Below, piece after piece: positions 47,027 to 58,065 of a DNA stretch of 64,000 nucleotides. The stretch comes from Hawksworthiomyces lignivorus (lineage: Eukaryota; Ascomycota; Sordariomycetes; Ophiostomatales; Ophiostomataceae). Both the position numbers and the translations under genes were made by a program. The notes beneath the pieces are model-generated. The model saw nothing but the letters and a program-made list of their open reading frames with translations, ran no database searches and had not been told where the DNA came from. Position 1 is the first letter of the stretch. Each line of letters opens with the position of its first letter. The stretch is taken from the NCBI GenBank assembly GCA_002917075.1, contig NTMA01000039.1, positions 62,001-126,000 on the forward strand. Reading direction: 5' to 3'.

Positions 47027-47642
47027 AAGACGCCGAGAGCGGCGTCAAATCGAGTCTTACTGGCATTTTACGGTAAACTCATGGCCACAACAGTGTGACT
47101 ACACAGGAAAGAGGCTCAGGTAAAAAAACATAAAACAAAATTGTAAAATAATAAAATAAAGAAATCATGAACTCGATACCAATTTGCATCTCATGGACCC
47201 TTGATTGAGAGTTTTTTTTTTTTCACAATAATTGCTTCAATTGCGCCTGGCGCTCGAAGCTCCAAAATAGTCGTTTGTTTGCTGCGAGGAGCTCATACAT
47301 AACTATAACTATGTCGCGGAATTAGCGGCGATCTACCAACGTAAAATAAGAGCTGGTCGGCTCGATGACTCAGCAAACTTAGATTACGCTGTGCTGATAG
47401 CCAATTATTGACGCCAGGCAACCTGACTGACTATTTGTGGAAGCTCTCTCAAACTACGACTTTTCGCAGTAAATGCCTCCCTTCACGGTCGAACGCATCG
47501 CTCAAACTCCACGCCTAATCATATAGTTACAGCCAGCAAGCCTCGCACAAACCGCGTTCTGACTGATTTTTCTTACCTTATTACAACAGATCGCTCTGCC
47601 AGAAGGAAAACAGAAGTGTTCGAACTCCGATAGCAAAACAAT
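47027..47642. other. Tandem intergenic region (616 bp)
   Basis: Terminator of the DJ-1-like gene and promoter of VMA9. A T-rich run lies near 47213-47223. No further gene. Confidence 0.5.
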
Positions 47643-48135
47643 ATGGCAAACGGGTTTGTCTCTCTCCCCCCAACACAGGCTTCCTTAGAGGAGCACGGTC
47701 GATAGGAAGGGAAGGGCATACTACAAAATACCCTACCTGACTAATTGTCATAATACGCAAGACAAGAGTGATGGCTGTGGCTGACTTTCCATCCTGTGAC
47801 GGCCTGCGTTCTGCGGCCTTTGTCCTATTTTATCTTTCTAGGTGGAGCATCTTCATCGGCTTGTTCGTCGTGGCCTGCATGAGCGCGGGTGCCTGGTTCT
47901 TGTCCCCTAAGGGTGAGAATCAAGTGTGAGTTGTCTCGCTCTTTCACACCTCCGATCTAAGCGCTATGGTCGGCCTTGCTGACATCTCTTGCCCAACCAC
48001 AGTCTCTGGCGGTCGTCTCTGATCCTCGCCTTCACCTGCTGCTACCTGATGTGGGCAATTACCTTCCTTGCCCAGCTACATCCCTTGATCGAACCGCGGC
48101 GAGCAGATTTGCGGGCTGCCTTTTTACACGAATAA
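47643..48135 (+). CDS. VMA9: V-type H+-ATPase subunit e (Vma9)
   Basis: Exons 47643-47653, 47842-47925 and 48003-48135 give only 75 residues, the normal size for this subunit. The first exon encodes MAN plus two bases. Its donor is GTTTGT, and the intron is 188 nt ending TTTCTAG. The second intron is 77 nt. The protein is almost entirely two TM helices: WSIFIGLFVVACMSAGAWFL, then LILAFTCCYLMWAITFLAQLHP. Between them lies the conserved SPKGENQVLWRSS loop. Subunit e is part of the membrane Vo sector of the proton pump acidifying vacuole and Golgi. The gene is easily missed because of its tiny first exon. It converges on ARV1. Confidence 0.92.
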
Positions 48136-48661
48136 GCTCGACATTGCGGCGTGATGGGGAAGAGGGGAGGGCGTAGCACACCAACAAATCGCATCACACA
48201 TACTAACCACCACTGGCGTTTTTAACTGGGAACTGGATTTTGTTTTTTATCATATTGGATTGTTTTGGACCCGAGTCTGCATTTGATCCGGATCATTCAA
48301 GCCCATGGTCAATACGCGGAACTGAGCCCGAGAAAGAAGAGGAAGATACAGACAGCGAAGGATCAGCAAGGCAAAATACCTCGCCGCTGCACGGGGATAC
48401 GGGCAAGATAGAGACGATGCGGATATGTGTCTCGTGTGCAATCAAACATAGAAGAATCGCCAGTCATTTGGCCGTCAGGTGCCGCGAATAAGCGCTGTTC
48501 ATAGTATCAGGACGTTTAATCTAATTCGAATACCATCCTTTGTTTTGCATGCGCATTTCATTATTTGCTCTATATTTTGTCCCTTTGACTAAAACAGGGC
48601 TGAGAACGTCAATCTAGAACCAGCGGACGCCTGCTCTAAATTTTTGCCTCTCTCCCCCACT
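48136..48661. other. Convergent intergenic region (526 bp)
   Basis: Lies between the stop codons of VMA9 and ARV1 and holds both terminators. The 83-codon ORF here has no coding character. Confidence 0.5.
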
Positions 48662-49741
48662 CTACCCAACGGCAAGCCGCCCTGCCCAGTCCCGCAGCGT
48701 CAGAACCGCTGCCCAGAGCGCCCGTCCATCCTCCGCTACGCTGCTCTCTCCGGCACCATCGACGTCTCCGAGGCCGACAGCCCATAAGACGGTACGGCCA
48801 ATGACCCACCGGCTGAGCGCGCCTGCCATGGCCAGAAACGCGGCCACGCCGTAGCCGCAGTCCAGCAGGATCTTGAGCGCCTCGACGTTGTTGACGACCA
48901 CCGCCCAGCCCAGCGACCGCGCCGCCGCCGGCACGTCGTAGTCCCAGATGACCATGAGAATCGGAAACAGCTTGGTGGAGGAGCTGACGAGCAGGGCGGT
49001 CGAGACGGAGTTGGGGCGGGGGAAGGTCGGCAGGAGCCGGAGCCGGGCCAGCGGCGACATGGGCGACGAAGTGAGAAAGCGGATAGACAGGTGGAAGGCC
49101 AGCGTCGAGAGGGCGCACAGGACGAGGAAGAAGACGTATTGGAGGACGATGGGCTGCTGCGCGAGGCGGCTGATGTCGCCGGCCGAGGCGGCCGCGCCGG
49201 ACGGACTGCTCTGCCAGGCAGCCGACGACGAGGACGAGGTCAAGGACGAGGACGAGGAAGTCGCGATCGACGAAGAGGTGGGGTAGGACGACGCGACAGC
49301 ATCGTGCAGCTCGTCGGGGTTGGACTGCTTCTCGATCCGGGCCCACGTCAGGTAGACATCGAAGAGGAGCAGAAGCACGCCCAGCCGCACAATCGAAGGC
49401 TAGTACGAGGCAAATCAGACAGTCAGCTTGCCGCCTCGCTCAAGACAGGCCGAGGGAGGGCCACCAAGGGCAGAAGATAAGAGAGGAAGACGACGTACAT
49501 CAAACTGGTCACCCTCGCGCATCAAGGTGTTGTGCAACAGGTGGCGGTACACTTGCGGCTTGATCAAGACCAGATCAATGAAAATAACCACAAAGTCGTG
49601 CTCGACATACTTGTCGCAGAAGTGGCCGCAGTTGCGACAGACGGTCAGGCGGATGTTGTGGCCACTAGACTTGTCGCCGGCGCCAGAATACTCAGTCCAG
49701 AGCGTCTTGACCGGAAACTGGCACTCGATGCAGATTGGCAT
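48662..49741 (-). CDS. ARV1: ARV1, ER sterol/lipid homeostasis protein
   Basis: Exons 49741-49499 and 49399-48662 give 326 residues; the intron is GAT/GTACGT..TACTAG (99 nt). The ATG at 49741 was chosen because the family begins MPICIEC; the frame is open further upstream. The zinc-ribbon-like ARV1 homology domain has C4-x2-C7 and C35-x2-C38, followed by the hallmark CDKYVEHDFVVIFIDLVLIKPQVYRHLLHNTL. Several membrane segments follow (RLGVLLLLFDVYL; IVLQYVFFLVLCALSTLAFHLSI; LWAVGLG region). Between the first two is a Ser-rich loop of about 50 residues. ARV1 proteins act in the ER in sterol distribution, sphingolipid balance and GPI-anchor synthesis; this comes from the family. Confidence 0.93.
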
Positions 49742-50310
49742 CTTTCGAGCCCCAGCAGGAAGAGGACTAAAATACAAGGAATAGATTATATAAACGAGAT
49801 CGTCAAGGGGCGAGAGGCCCACGGAAGATACAATAACTCAACGTTTCATGTCGGTTGTTGGATTGACGGTACGACAAATTAATGCGAACAAAGTTGAGGT
49901 TACACATTATTTTCCTGGACTTGACAATCGCGTTTTAGTGGCCCATGTTATATGAAAATCTTAGGCCCCAATATTACCCGCACCCTCGCTCGCATCGTGT
50001 GAGCTAAAATTCTATAGCCTTTTTCTAAGTGCAGAGAGCCATCTATGCTGGCAAAATAGAACACTTTCTTCTTATTTTACATTTCTACAAAAGAAAGCAA
50101 GGCGCTGCTTTGCTTCATCGCAAAGAGCAGGATATATACACGCTTGTTTTTTAGTTGTATATGGGGGTATTAAATAAGGAGCCGTCTATGCCAGAAAGTA
50201 AAGCAAGAAGTTGCAACAGCAGCAAAAACAGCTGCATACAGAATAGACAAAGGAATGAAGTTGTAAAAATGAATCGAAACCCTCCTCTCTATGCCAAAAT
50301 TCTCCTAAAC
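49742..50310. other. Tandem intergenic region (569 bp)
   Basis: Promoter of ARV1 and 3' flank of the LysM gene, both on the minus strand. Nothing else is supported. Confidence 0.5.
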
Positions 50311-52230
50311 TCAATCTGCCTTCTTGCCCTTGGCCGTTGCAGACAATCGGCCTGCGCCTGCAACAGTACTGCGACCTCGAACTCCTTCGCTATCCGTTCG
50401 CCAGCCGGATGCGAGGGTCTGCCGCGTACTTGCGCTTAGAATACCGCTGCTGCTGACACTAGGGTTGGTATCTTCCCGGGGGCCGTCCTCCAATTCAATT
50501 AAGTCACCCAACGTCTCCTCCAGTTGCCGACCAATCCTGCTTGCAAAGGAAGAGGCTGGAGTGGCGGCCGAATTGGGCATACCGGGTCCTTTCGAGAAAG
50601 CGCCGCGCAGCCATGTCTCAATCGTCGCAGCCGCCTTGTCTAAGCTTGTGTCTTTTTGGTTCGCTGCAGCTACTTCTCGCCCATCCTCAAACGAGTTTTC
50701 AACGATACCGGGGGTCTCCTCTCCGAAGCCGAAGTGCGCTGTTTCCGAGCCCATTACTGACATCGACGGCAGCGTTTCGATATTGAGGCCCGGTAAGTGC
50801 TTCGTTGTCCACTTATTCAGAGAATCCCTTGCCGGTCCAGGGGCGCGTACGCTTTTGCTCATAGACCCCACACCACCCGGACGGCGCATCCATTCAGGCC
50901 TTGTATCAACTGATGCAGGGCTTTTGCTCAGTGCTCCAAGATGGCGAGACGGCGACGAAGCTGCAGGCGATGTTCCTAGCGCCGCCCGGCCACCTAGAAG
51001 ACTTGGACGGCGGGACCTACGGTTTGGACTGTCTGTTACTGGCCTATCTGGCGCGGGACTGTTGGTGGTAGATATATCCAAGGAGGCACGCGGAGTGGAC
51101 ACACTAGAAATTGATCCACGAATGCTCTTCTTCCGACGCGGTGGAAAGTAGCCCAGAGCTGTCCGTGACATGCGGACAATCTCAACGGGATCGGGGCACG
51201 ATTCCAGGCGCACCCAACGGACATGGGTCCATAGAGGTTCTGAGGGCTCTTCGGCTGTTGTCGAACGGCTCGGAGTCCCAGTTCCTGTACCAGAACCACC
51301 GCGCGACAGTCCGAAATAGTCGCCGCCTTCCAAACTTCCTGCACCAGACTGGACCGGTGGCTGGTGTGAAGTTTTGGGCGTCGACGCTAGAAGATCCACG
51401 CCTTGCGGAAACAATGACGGGTCATCGCAGGGTCTACCCTTAATCTCACAGGCATCGACAGGCAGCACCAGCCACTTCCGTACCTGTATGTTATCCCTCG
51501 TCCAGAGGCCGTTTGCTTTCCGAAAGGCGTCTTCGCGACACCTGTACTTCAAAATAATTCCAAAATACGTATCGGATGCTTGCACACGGTGGATATAAAC
51601 AAGGCAATCTTCGACGTCCTCTCCTGCTCCAGCAGCAGTCGTCCGTAGGTTGTCATCCGACGTCCTCCTCTTAAACTGCCCCCTCACGTCCAACCCACCG
51701 TTGACGCCTGGATGGCTCTCTAAAACGCTCGCCGTCTTCCGTGCTTTCAGTTCTGCCTCGCGAGCAGCCGACTGTCCAGCGGCGACATCTTGCAGGCGAG
51801 GTCGGGAAGAAGACGACGAATCGCTTGGCGGCGCAGGACCCCACACTTCCGGTTGTTTGCGCGCGCTTGCTACCCGCCGGCTTCCATGTGAGGATGACCT
51901 AGTGGCACTGCGACCATTGGTGCCACTGCTGACGGTGCCTCCATTCCCTGCCAGCAGCGTAGAAGCAAACCCCTGGATGGAAGACCAGTTTGGGACCCAC
52001 GAAGACGACGTTGGCGATAGCAAGCTTGTATCCCACAGTGCGTCCCTGTGGCTTCCGCCCTCAGCTCTAGAATTGGCGCTTGTGCTTGCGTATGTGCGGT
52101 CGGCTTGGTTGGAGCTCAGTGTTCTCGAGGGAGAAGAGGACTCTGCGAGGGCGGCATTGGGTCTACGGTTGCGAGGGCGAGCTGCCGCAGACTCAGTGTC
52201 AGGTGGGTTAATTCCAGAGGAAGAGAACAT
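50311..52230 (-). CDS. LysM-domain protein without signal peptide
   Basis: A single exon of 639 residues from the ATG at 52230 (MFSSSGINPPDTES). The frame extends further upstream only from a TTG. One LysM module lies at about 209-260: CLVYIHRVQASDTYFGIILKYR, then ANGLWTRDNIQVRKWLVLPVDAC. The remainder is Ser/Pro-rich and disordered, with a short conserved segment near WTHVRWVRLESCPDPVEIVRMSR and a Leu-rich C-terminal part containing ASSFASRIGRQLEETLGDLIELEDG. There is no N-terminal signal sequence or TM helix, so it is probably intracellular, unlike secreted LysM effectors. Fungal proteins of this build are widespread; their function is not established to my knowledge. LysM folds usually bind N-acetylglucosamine polymers, but that may not apply to a cytosolic protein. 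Confidence 0.85.
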   Translation of the reverse strand: MFSSSGINPPDTESAAARPRNRRPNAALAESSSPSRTLSSNQADRTYASTSANSRAEGGSHRDALWDTSLLSPTSSSWVPNWSSIQGFASTLLAGNGGTVSSGTNGRSATRSSSHGSRRVASARKQPEVWGPAPPSDSSSSSRPRLQDVAAGQSAAREAELKARKTASVLESHPGVNGGLDVRGQFKRRTSDDNLRTTAAGAGEDVEDCLVYIHRVQASDTYFGIILKYRCREDAFRKANGLWTRDNIQVRKWLVLPVDACEIKGRPCDDPSLFPQGVDLLASTPKTSHQPPVQSGAGSLEGGDYFGLSRGGSGTGTGTPSRSTTAEEPSEPLWTHVRWVRLESCPDPVEIVRMSRTALGYFPPRRKKSIRGSISSVSTPRASLDISTTNSPAPDRPVTDSPNRRSRRPSLLGGRAALGTSPAASSPSRHLGALSKSPASVDTRPEWMRRPGGVGSMSKSVRAPGPARDSLNKWTTKHLPGLNIETLPSMSVMGSETAHFGFGEETPGIVENSFEDGREVAAANQKDTSLDKAAATIETWLRGAFSKGPGMPNSAATPASSFASRIGRQLEETLGDLIELEDGPREDTNPSVSSSGILSASTRQTLASGWRTDSEGVRGRSTVAGAGRLSATAKGKKAD

Positions 52231-53599
52231 TGGGATAACCAGAACTTGGCAGACAAGCGGCCGCAAGAAACCCAGACACGGGAGACCCAGAGGTTGCCAC
52301 TCTCAGATCAAACATGAGAAGAGTGCCGTCGCCGTCGTCATCGGAGTAATCTGGTCTATTCTCGTTTCTCAGGGATTACAAGGCCAAGTGATGAACGTGA
52401 CTCCTTCGGCGTTCGTCGAAAAGCGGAAGGCAGCACAGGCTCGTAAACACAGCCAAACGTGCTATTGCGTATGCCGAGGCAGTAGTGGAATTCGCAAGGG
52501 ACTTCTCAGGAGAGAAAAGAAGGAGGGGACTCCGTTGAGTGACGATTACTCCCGTGATGGAATCGGAGATCTGATGCAGGGCGGCAGGGAGAACAGACGA
52601 TGATGTAGGTAGCAGCTAGGTTCGGCGTCCTGGACTCGGTATGGAAATGAAGCGGATTGCAATGCCAGGCGGCTGGGGATACGACAATGCGTGCACTTGG
52701 CGAGAAAATCAGAGCAAGTAAAGGGAGATGGAAGAGAAAGCGAAAAAGGGGGGGATGCGAAAAGATGGATAAGCTCGGTGCTTTGTGATAACAAGCGCAG
52801 GCGCGAGACACGAAGGGAGTAAGTATGTAGCACTTTCCTTCTCTCCAGGGACGTATTAACAGCGTGTGATTATTGGATTCATTCGTCCGTGGCGGCCGCA
52901 AAGAATACAGGGAAGCTGAGGGTGCGTGGCGTCTTCGACGGTACGGGGGTGTTTGGCCCGTAAGCTCCTGTGGCAGTGCGTCGCCGTTGGAATGCTTACA
53001 GTGGGGAGACCACCGAAACTAAAAAGTACATACGTAGCACTCAAATCTCCCAATATATGCAAGACAATCCCCGTGGGTCAAATTGCACCGTGTTCGGACC
53101 AGCACACTAATACACGTAATTCCCACGCCTATGCGAGTTGAAGAAGCGCCAAGTTCTGCTTATATAAGACAGCGGACGCAAGAAAGAATCGCGGCGCCTT
53201 GTGAAAACGAAACTGGAAACAAAATCGTAATCAGTTTAAATGTGTCTTATCGAAGCCACATTACTCCTAGACTCGTATGGAGTCAAATTCATATCTCATA
53301 ACAACAAAGCCAAGCTTTTGCTGTATCTATTTTCGCTTAATTGGCAAATTCCCAAAGATCACTGCTCTAGAACGCCGTGTTGCCAGCTCTTTCCACATAC
53401 AATTCGTAGATCTGAAATGTGGAGAGCCTCATACTCCCAAGATCTGACTATATCGAACCGCTGTCCCAGTTATCCTATGCCGTCCCGAAATTCTGATCTT
53501 CGGGCCGCAATATCCTATTGCGAAATTCAGAAGAGCCATGGGCTGTCTAACAAGAGGTGACGAAACAACCCAGAAATGGACCATAGCATACTGGCTTAT
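52231..53599. other. 1.4 kb tandem intergenic region
   Basis: Promoter of the LysM gene (pyrimidine-rich on the minus strand at 52660-52850) and the 3' flank of the two-TM gene. ORFs here look random. Confidence 0.5.
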
Positions 53600-54685
53600 T
53601 CATATCTGTCCTCGTGCAACATCAAAGACAGCTTCTCGAAAGCCAGAGGCGACTCCGTTCGCAAGATAGGCCGTGCCATCGTCAAATGCCCGCCCGACAC
53701 TGCCATCTCCCATATTGCAAATAGACACGTACAGTTCAGCCGCATTTCGGTAAGAAAGAATAAAGAAGGCCGTTGCCCAGCTGAGCACAGCTTCGGGCAC
53801 GTGATACTTGCGCTCCATATCAATTGCCCAACGAACAAAGTCAATCGCGATAGGAAGCAATAACATGATGAGTGCATAGATGCGTGTTACCAGCCAGTGT
53901 GTCGCTTTGTGCGGCCAAGATCGTTTCTTGTGATAAACTCTCTGGTGTGTGGCTGCGTTAACGCCAAGATGCTGCTGCTGCACCAGCTGCTGCTCTGCTG
54001 ATAGAGACGAAACTGGAAATGGGAACGACGGCTGGTCGATCAGCGCACTTGGCGCTGCTTGGCGCAACTTATTCATTTCGCTTTCTTGGAGGTCGCTGGG
54101 TAGTCCACGAAGCAGGTATGCGACGCTCTCCACGTAGATCTGGCGCTCTAGTTCAGGCAGGCGGTCTGGGTCGCCCGCTTCCCGTACTGCATTCTGAAGA
54201 CTGCGAAATCCTGTAGAAGGCAGTTTTGTTAGTGAGATGGCGGCCCCAACAAGCAAGAGTGCAATAGAGCGTCACGAACCATTTTGTGCATATTTCCAAT
54301 TCACGTGGGAAGCTGAAGGATTGGGTGTGATCTGCCGGTTCTTAGAAGCCAAAACCAGGTCAAAATCGCTAGCATCTCTGCTGATGTCCTGCGTATTCCA
54401 TGGCCCTGTTGATGTTGAAGGTCGAGACGTAGGTGGCGAAGTATAAGGTGAAGAAGGATTGGAAGATTGGGTCGATGAAATGGTGGATGAAATAGTGGAT
54501 GTCGATTCAGAGCGGAAGAAAAATCCCTGCATGCTGGCCGTACGTCGTATGGAGCGCATCTTGGGAATACGCGACTGGATAGACGCCGGCAGTGCCGCGA
54601 TAAGAAGAGAAGACATGTCGTCGTCAGAAGCCGCAGAAGAAAGACGACTAGTAAAGGTATCAGTTTTATTTGATGACGAGGCCAT
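53600..54685 (-). CDS. Conserved fungal two-TM protein of unknown function
   Basis: Exons 54685-54280 and 54210-53600 give 338 residues. The intron is AATG/GTTCGT..TCTACAG (69 nt) and restores KYAQNGFRSLQNAVREAG. The start MASSSNKTDTF was chosen. An in-frame ATG 27 nt upstream is possible (it would add MSFFSFFFG). Residues 1-125 are Ser/Thr-rich and disordered. Residues 136-190 form a predicted helical region (LERQIYVESVAYLLRGLPSDL). Two hydrophobic helices follow at about 241-262 (WLVTRIYALIMLLLPIAIDF) and 266-283 (AVLSWATAFFILSYRNAA). I do not recognise a named domain. The membrane location is inferred from the helices alone. Confidence 0.8.
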
Positions 54686-55506
54686 ACCGAAGAAAAAGGA
54701 GAAGAAGGACATAGATAAAAGAAATGATACGGGGAAGAATATGGGGGGAAAGGACAAAGAGGAATTGGTATTGCTCCTCTATCACTTGTTAGAACCAGAA
54801 TTAACCACAAGAACAAGGAGGAAGGGTAGTAGACAGGCGAATCACATGTGAAGTTTCGTTGGATTTTTTTAAGGTGTTTCAACACGAAAAGGTAAGGGTA
54901 GCAACTGAGAAAACAACAGAAATCACTGAAACAAATACGTTTGCTTCAATGCCGAACAAGGCTGTCATGTAAGCAAAATTCCAATTGACGAAAACAGAGG
55001 TTCAAAGAGAAACAATGGACTGGAACACCCTGAAGACTTGCTTATTCCAGCTAGCTACATAAGAACCGTTATATCTGATGATAAGGGGGCGAAACATTCT
55101 TCAGGCATGTGAAAATGGGTGGGGAACTCTCTCAGCATGGATTAGTAAAGACTGCATGCATGCGTAGAATACCAATTCTGTCAGAACGACGAGCTGCGCC
55201 GGAACACAACATGGGCCAGAGAGATCCAATCACAGGGGACAAGAAATATCAATTCGAAAAGGAAAGAGTGCAGCATTTTGTAGTCCCACCGAAAGTTGAG
55301 ATAGTCAACCCACCCGCCTAACACCAGCCGAAATATATCTATCGCAAGAATATATATATACATATAGAACAATGACAGGTGCAAGGTATCCTAGAATAGC
55401 AACATAGTCATACATGAATCCTCTTATACATAAATGTGTCTAGTTGTCCAATGTCCACGTAACATGGCCACAGCAATATTCATTCGGCCATTGCCCTTTG
55501 CTCCGT
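54686..55506. other. Tandem intergenic region (821 bp)
   Basis: Promoter of the two-TM gene and 3' flank of the helicase gene. The part at 54690-54890 is pyrimidine-rich on the minus strand, as expected of a leader. A short AT-repeat (TATATATA) lies near 55350. Confidence 0.5.
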
Positions 55507-57550
55507 CTAGAAGGTGGCCCTTGGCTTGCTCCGGCGCTCTGGTCCATCTGACCACCTAGAATTAAACTCAGATCCACGCCCGCCGCGGCCATGCCGTGGC
55601 GATCTGCGGTCAGCATTTTCTTCAAAGTGGCTCTCAAAATCGTCTTTGTCGAGCCTGTCTCGCCGGCCATGCTCTCGACGTGCGCCCCAACGATCACTAC
55701 CACGAGACGGAGCAATTCGAATGCCGCGCAGCTTCAGCAGACCACGCTTCCGTGCCAAGTCAGCGTCCATTGCAGGTGGTTCATCCCAGCCCCAACCTCG
55801 GCGGACCCAATCGTTGAGGCTGTCAAGCTTCGCCTGCATCGATAGACCTATTGTAGTGCCACCAAAGAATGACATGTATGTATCTTTCAACAAGCTAGCC
55901 GGAATCTCCTGCATTGCTTCCGCAACATCAGCAACCGCCTTTGGGTTTTCCCGGCCCTCTTTGGAACTTCCAACATCATGGTCAGCGCACTGCAAACCCC
56001 GCGCGCGCTTGATTGGCAAACCACCAAGCATGTCGCGCGCCACGTTGACTTCATCTTCAGTGATGATCAGCCACCCCTCACCACCCTTATCAGCCCGGCC
56101 AGTACGTCCCAGGCGATGAATGTACTGCTCCCGGTTCGGAGGGACGCCAATCTGAACAACGTGGGTAACATTGGGAAAATCCATACCCCGTGCTGTCACG
56201 TCCGATGAGAAGAGAATAGCAGACTTCGCTTGCCGGAAATAATCGGCCGCACTTGTCCGTGCACTTTGTGTCAACTTCGAGTGGATATGATACATTTTCG
56301 GCAGATGTCGGTTGGTGCGGAAAAGGTTGCGGAATGTCGTGGCTGTTGTCTGCACGAAATTTGTTGTTGGCAGGAACACGATCGCTTTGAACGGCATGCC
56401 GCTAGAAGCTGCCGCCTGAATCTCTCGGCTGAAAAATTCCAACATAGTTGGATATATATTTTCGTAGCCTCGGACAGGGACAATATGCTGAGGGACCTTT
56501 TCGTGGGTTGGGGTTTCGTCGGCCTTGATCGTCTGAACGAACTCAAAATTGGTTGGGTCAATATAGGCACGGGCAAGCGAGATGACGTTCTTGGGAACCG
56601 TCGCAGAGAAGAGCATGGTTTGGCGGGGTTGCTGTTTCCGGTTGGGCAGGTATCGCACAATCTCCCGCAATTCTTGATCAAATCCAACGTCCAGCATGCG
56701 GTCGGCCTCGTCTAATACGAGGGCAGTTAGGTTTGGTGCGTCAATGCCGCTGTCTTGGCTGCTCAGGATATCGTTCAGACGCCCAGGGGTCGCCACAAGA
56801 AGGTGGCAGCCTTGTCTTCTAGTGCGATCCAGCATCTCCCGCTTTCTTGTTCCGCCAACCGCCGTCTGCACGATAACGCCGGTGTTGTGGCAAAGTTTGC
56901 GGGCTTCCTCACCAATCTGCTCGGCCAGCTCGCGCGTAGGCGACAGAATAATTGCGCGGATATCGTCGGACCTGGCTCGGACTCGGTGACGATACGCAAG
57001 ATCTGGGTTTTCGGTGATAATCCTCTGAATAACGGGGATCAGAAAGGCAAGCGTTTTGCCTGTACCTGTTCTCGCTTGGGCGACCCTAACCACAGTGCTA
57101 TTAGCCTTCTAGTCCACCAAATTCTCCCAATCCGCCAGCAGTTTTGGCCATTCCAGCTTACATGTCCTTGCCAGAAAGTGCTGGTTTGACTGCCTTAGAC
57201 TGGACATCTGTCATATTTTCGTAACCAAAACCCTCCGTCAGTGACCGGACCAGGTTCTCATGGACCCCGAGAGATTCGAGATCAGCAAACTTGGTCACTG
57301 AGCCAGAGGCTTGCGAAGTTGCCTCCGACTCTGGTTCCTCAGTCGGCGCAGCAGCGACATCATTTGCTGTGGAGTAGCTGCGATCTGAAAAAGCCGAAAA
57401 TGCAGTAGCAGGAAAGTAGATACGAGCTGCAGCATCCTGTGAGGGAAGAGCCGCTCGCAGCGCAGTCAGATGTTGGCTGCCCCGGACAAGACTAGTCATG
57501 CGTGTCGGATGCGGTATCCGGGCCACACGCAACACAGCTCTTCTAAACAT
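55507..57550 (-). CDS. MSS116: Mitochondrial DEAD-box RNA helicase, MSS116 family
   Basis: Exons 57550-57162 and 57085-55507 give 655 residues; the intron is ACAT/GTAAGC..GGTTAG (76 nt). The first 40 residues are Arg-rich without acidic residues (MFRRAVLRVARIPHPTRM), a mitochondrial presequence. Motifs appear in order: Q-motif region GFGYENMTDVQSKAV; Walker A 135-141 (RTGTGKT); PTRELAEQ; TPGR; DEAD at 255-258; SAT at 290-292; SSDVTARGMDFP; HRLGRTGRADKGGEG. The C-terminus is basic and Gly/Arg-rich (HGRGGRGSEF..), as in yeast Mss116, which helps group I/II intron splicing and mitochondrial translation. Orthology to MSS116 rather than another mitochondrial DEAD protein is likely but not proven. 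It is divergent from SMC2. Confidence 0.9.
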
Positions 57551-58065
57551 TGTGGTAGAAAGGAATCGATCTCAGGTTCCAGGTGTAATTATATAAATTG
57601 CAAACAATCAACAGCATAGCCAGAAAGCTGCATTGGCGAGGAAAATTTAGATGCGATCTTGGATCCAAAGCGATGGAGACTATCTTTTCAAGGCTAATGG
57701 CAAGAGAAAATAGATTTTTTTTCGGGAGCGAACTTTATCTTATCAATAACTAGTGGCATCCCTATGTATGTATGTATGTATGTACTGTATGTACATAATG
57801 AGCAGTAGAGATAAGATAGAACCAGCACGTGATATTATGTAAGACAAATTACATAAGCTTTTATTTTGTTTGTGGTGGAGTTGCCCTGGCTACTATCAGC
57901 GTGTTTTCATTCTCGCGTTCCCCGCGCGGCTAAAGGATGTGCCTTGTTTACATAACCGCAAAATAGTCTCAGTTCAATGTTCCTCAACGAAAAGACATCA
58001 AACGTCACAGAGAACAACCTCATCGCCGGCTCCAGCGCTGAGATCACACAGGAGCGACTACAAAA
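57551..58065. promoter_or_regulatory. Divergent promoter between the DEAD-box helicase and SMC2
   Basis: The 515 bp between two divergent start codons must hold both promoters. It contains a (TATG)5 run at 57763-57782 followed by TACTGTATGTACATA. No ACGCGT cell-cycle box was seen. Confidence 0.55.
57763..57782. repeat. (TATG)5 microsatellite
   Basis: Five TATG units in the divergent promoter, followed by a near-palindromic GTACTGTATGTAC. Confidence 0.8.

Noticed and set aside
48636..49346. 236-codon minus-strand ORF overlapping ARV1
   Set aside because: Out-of-frame shadow of ARV1 exon 2. The other frame carries the ARV1 membrane segments.
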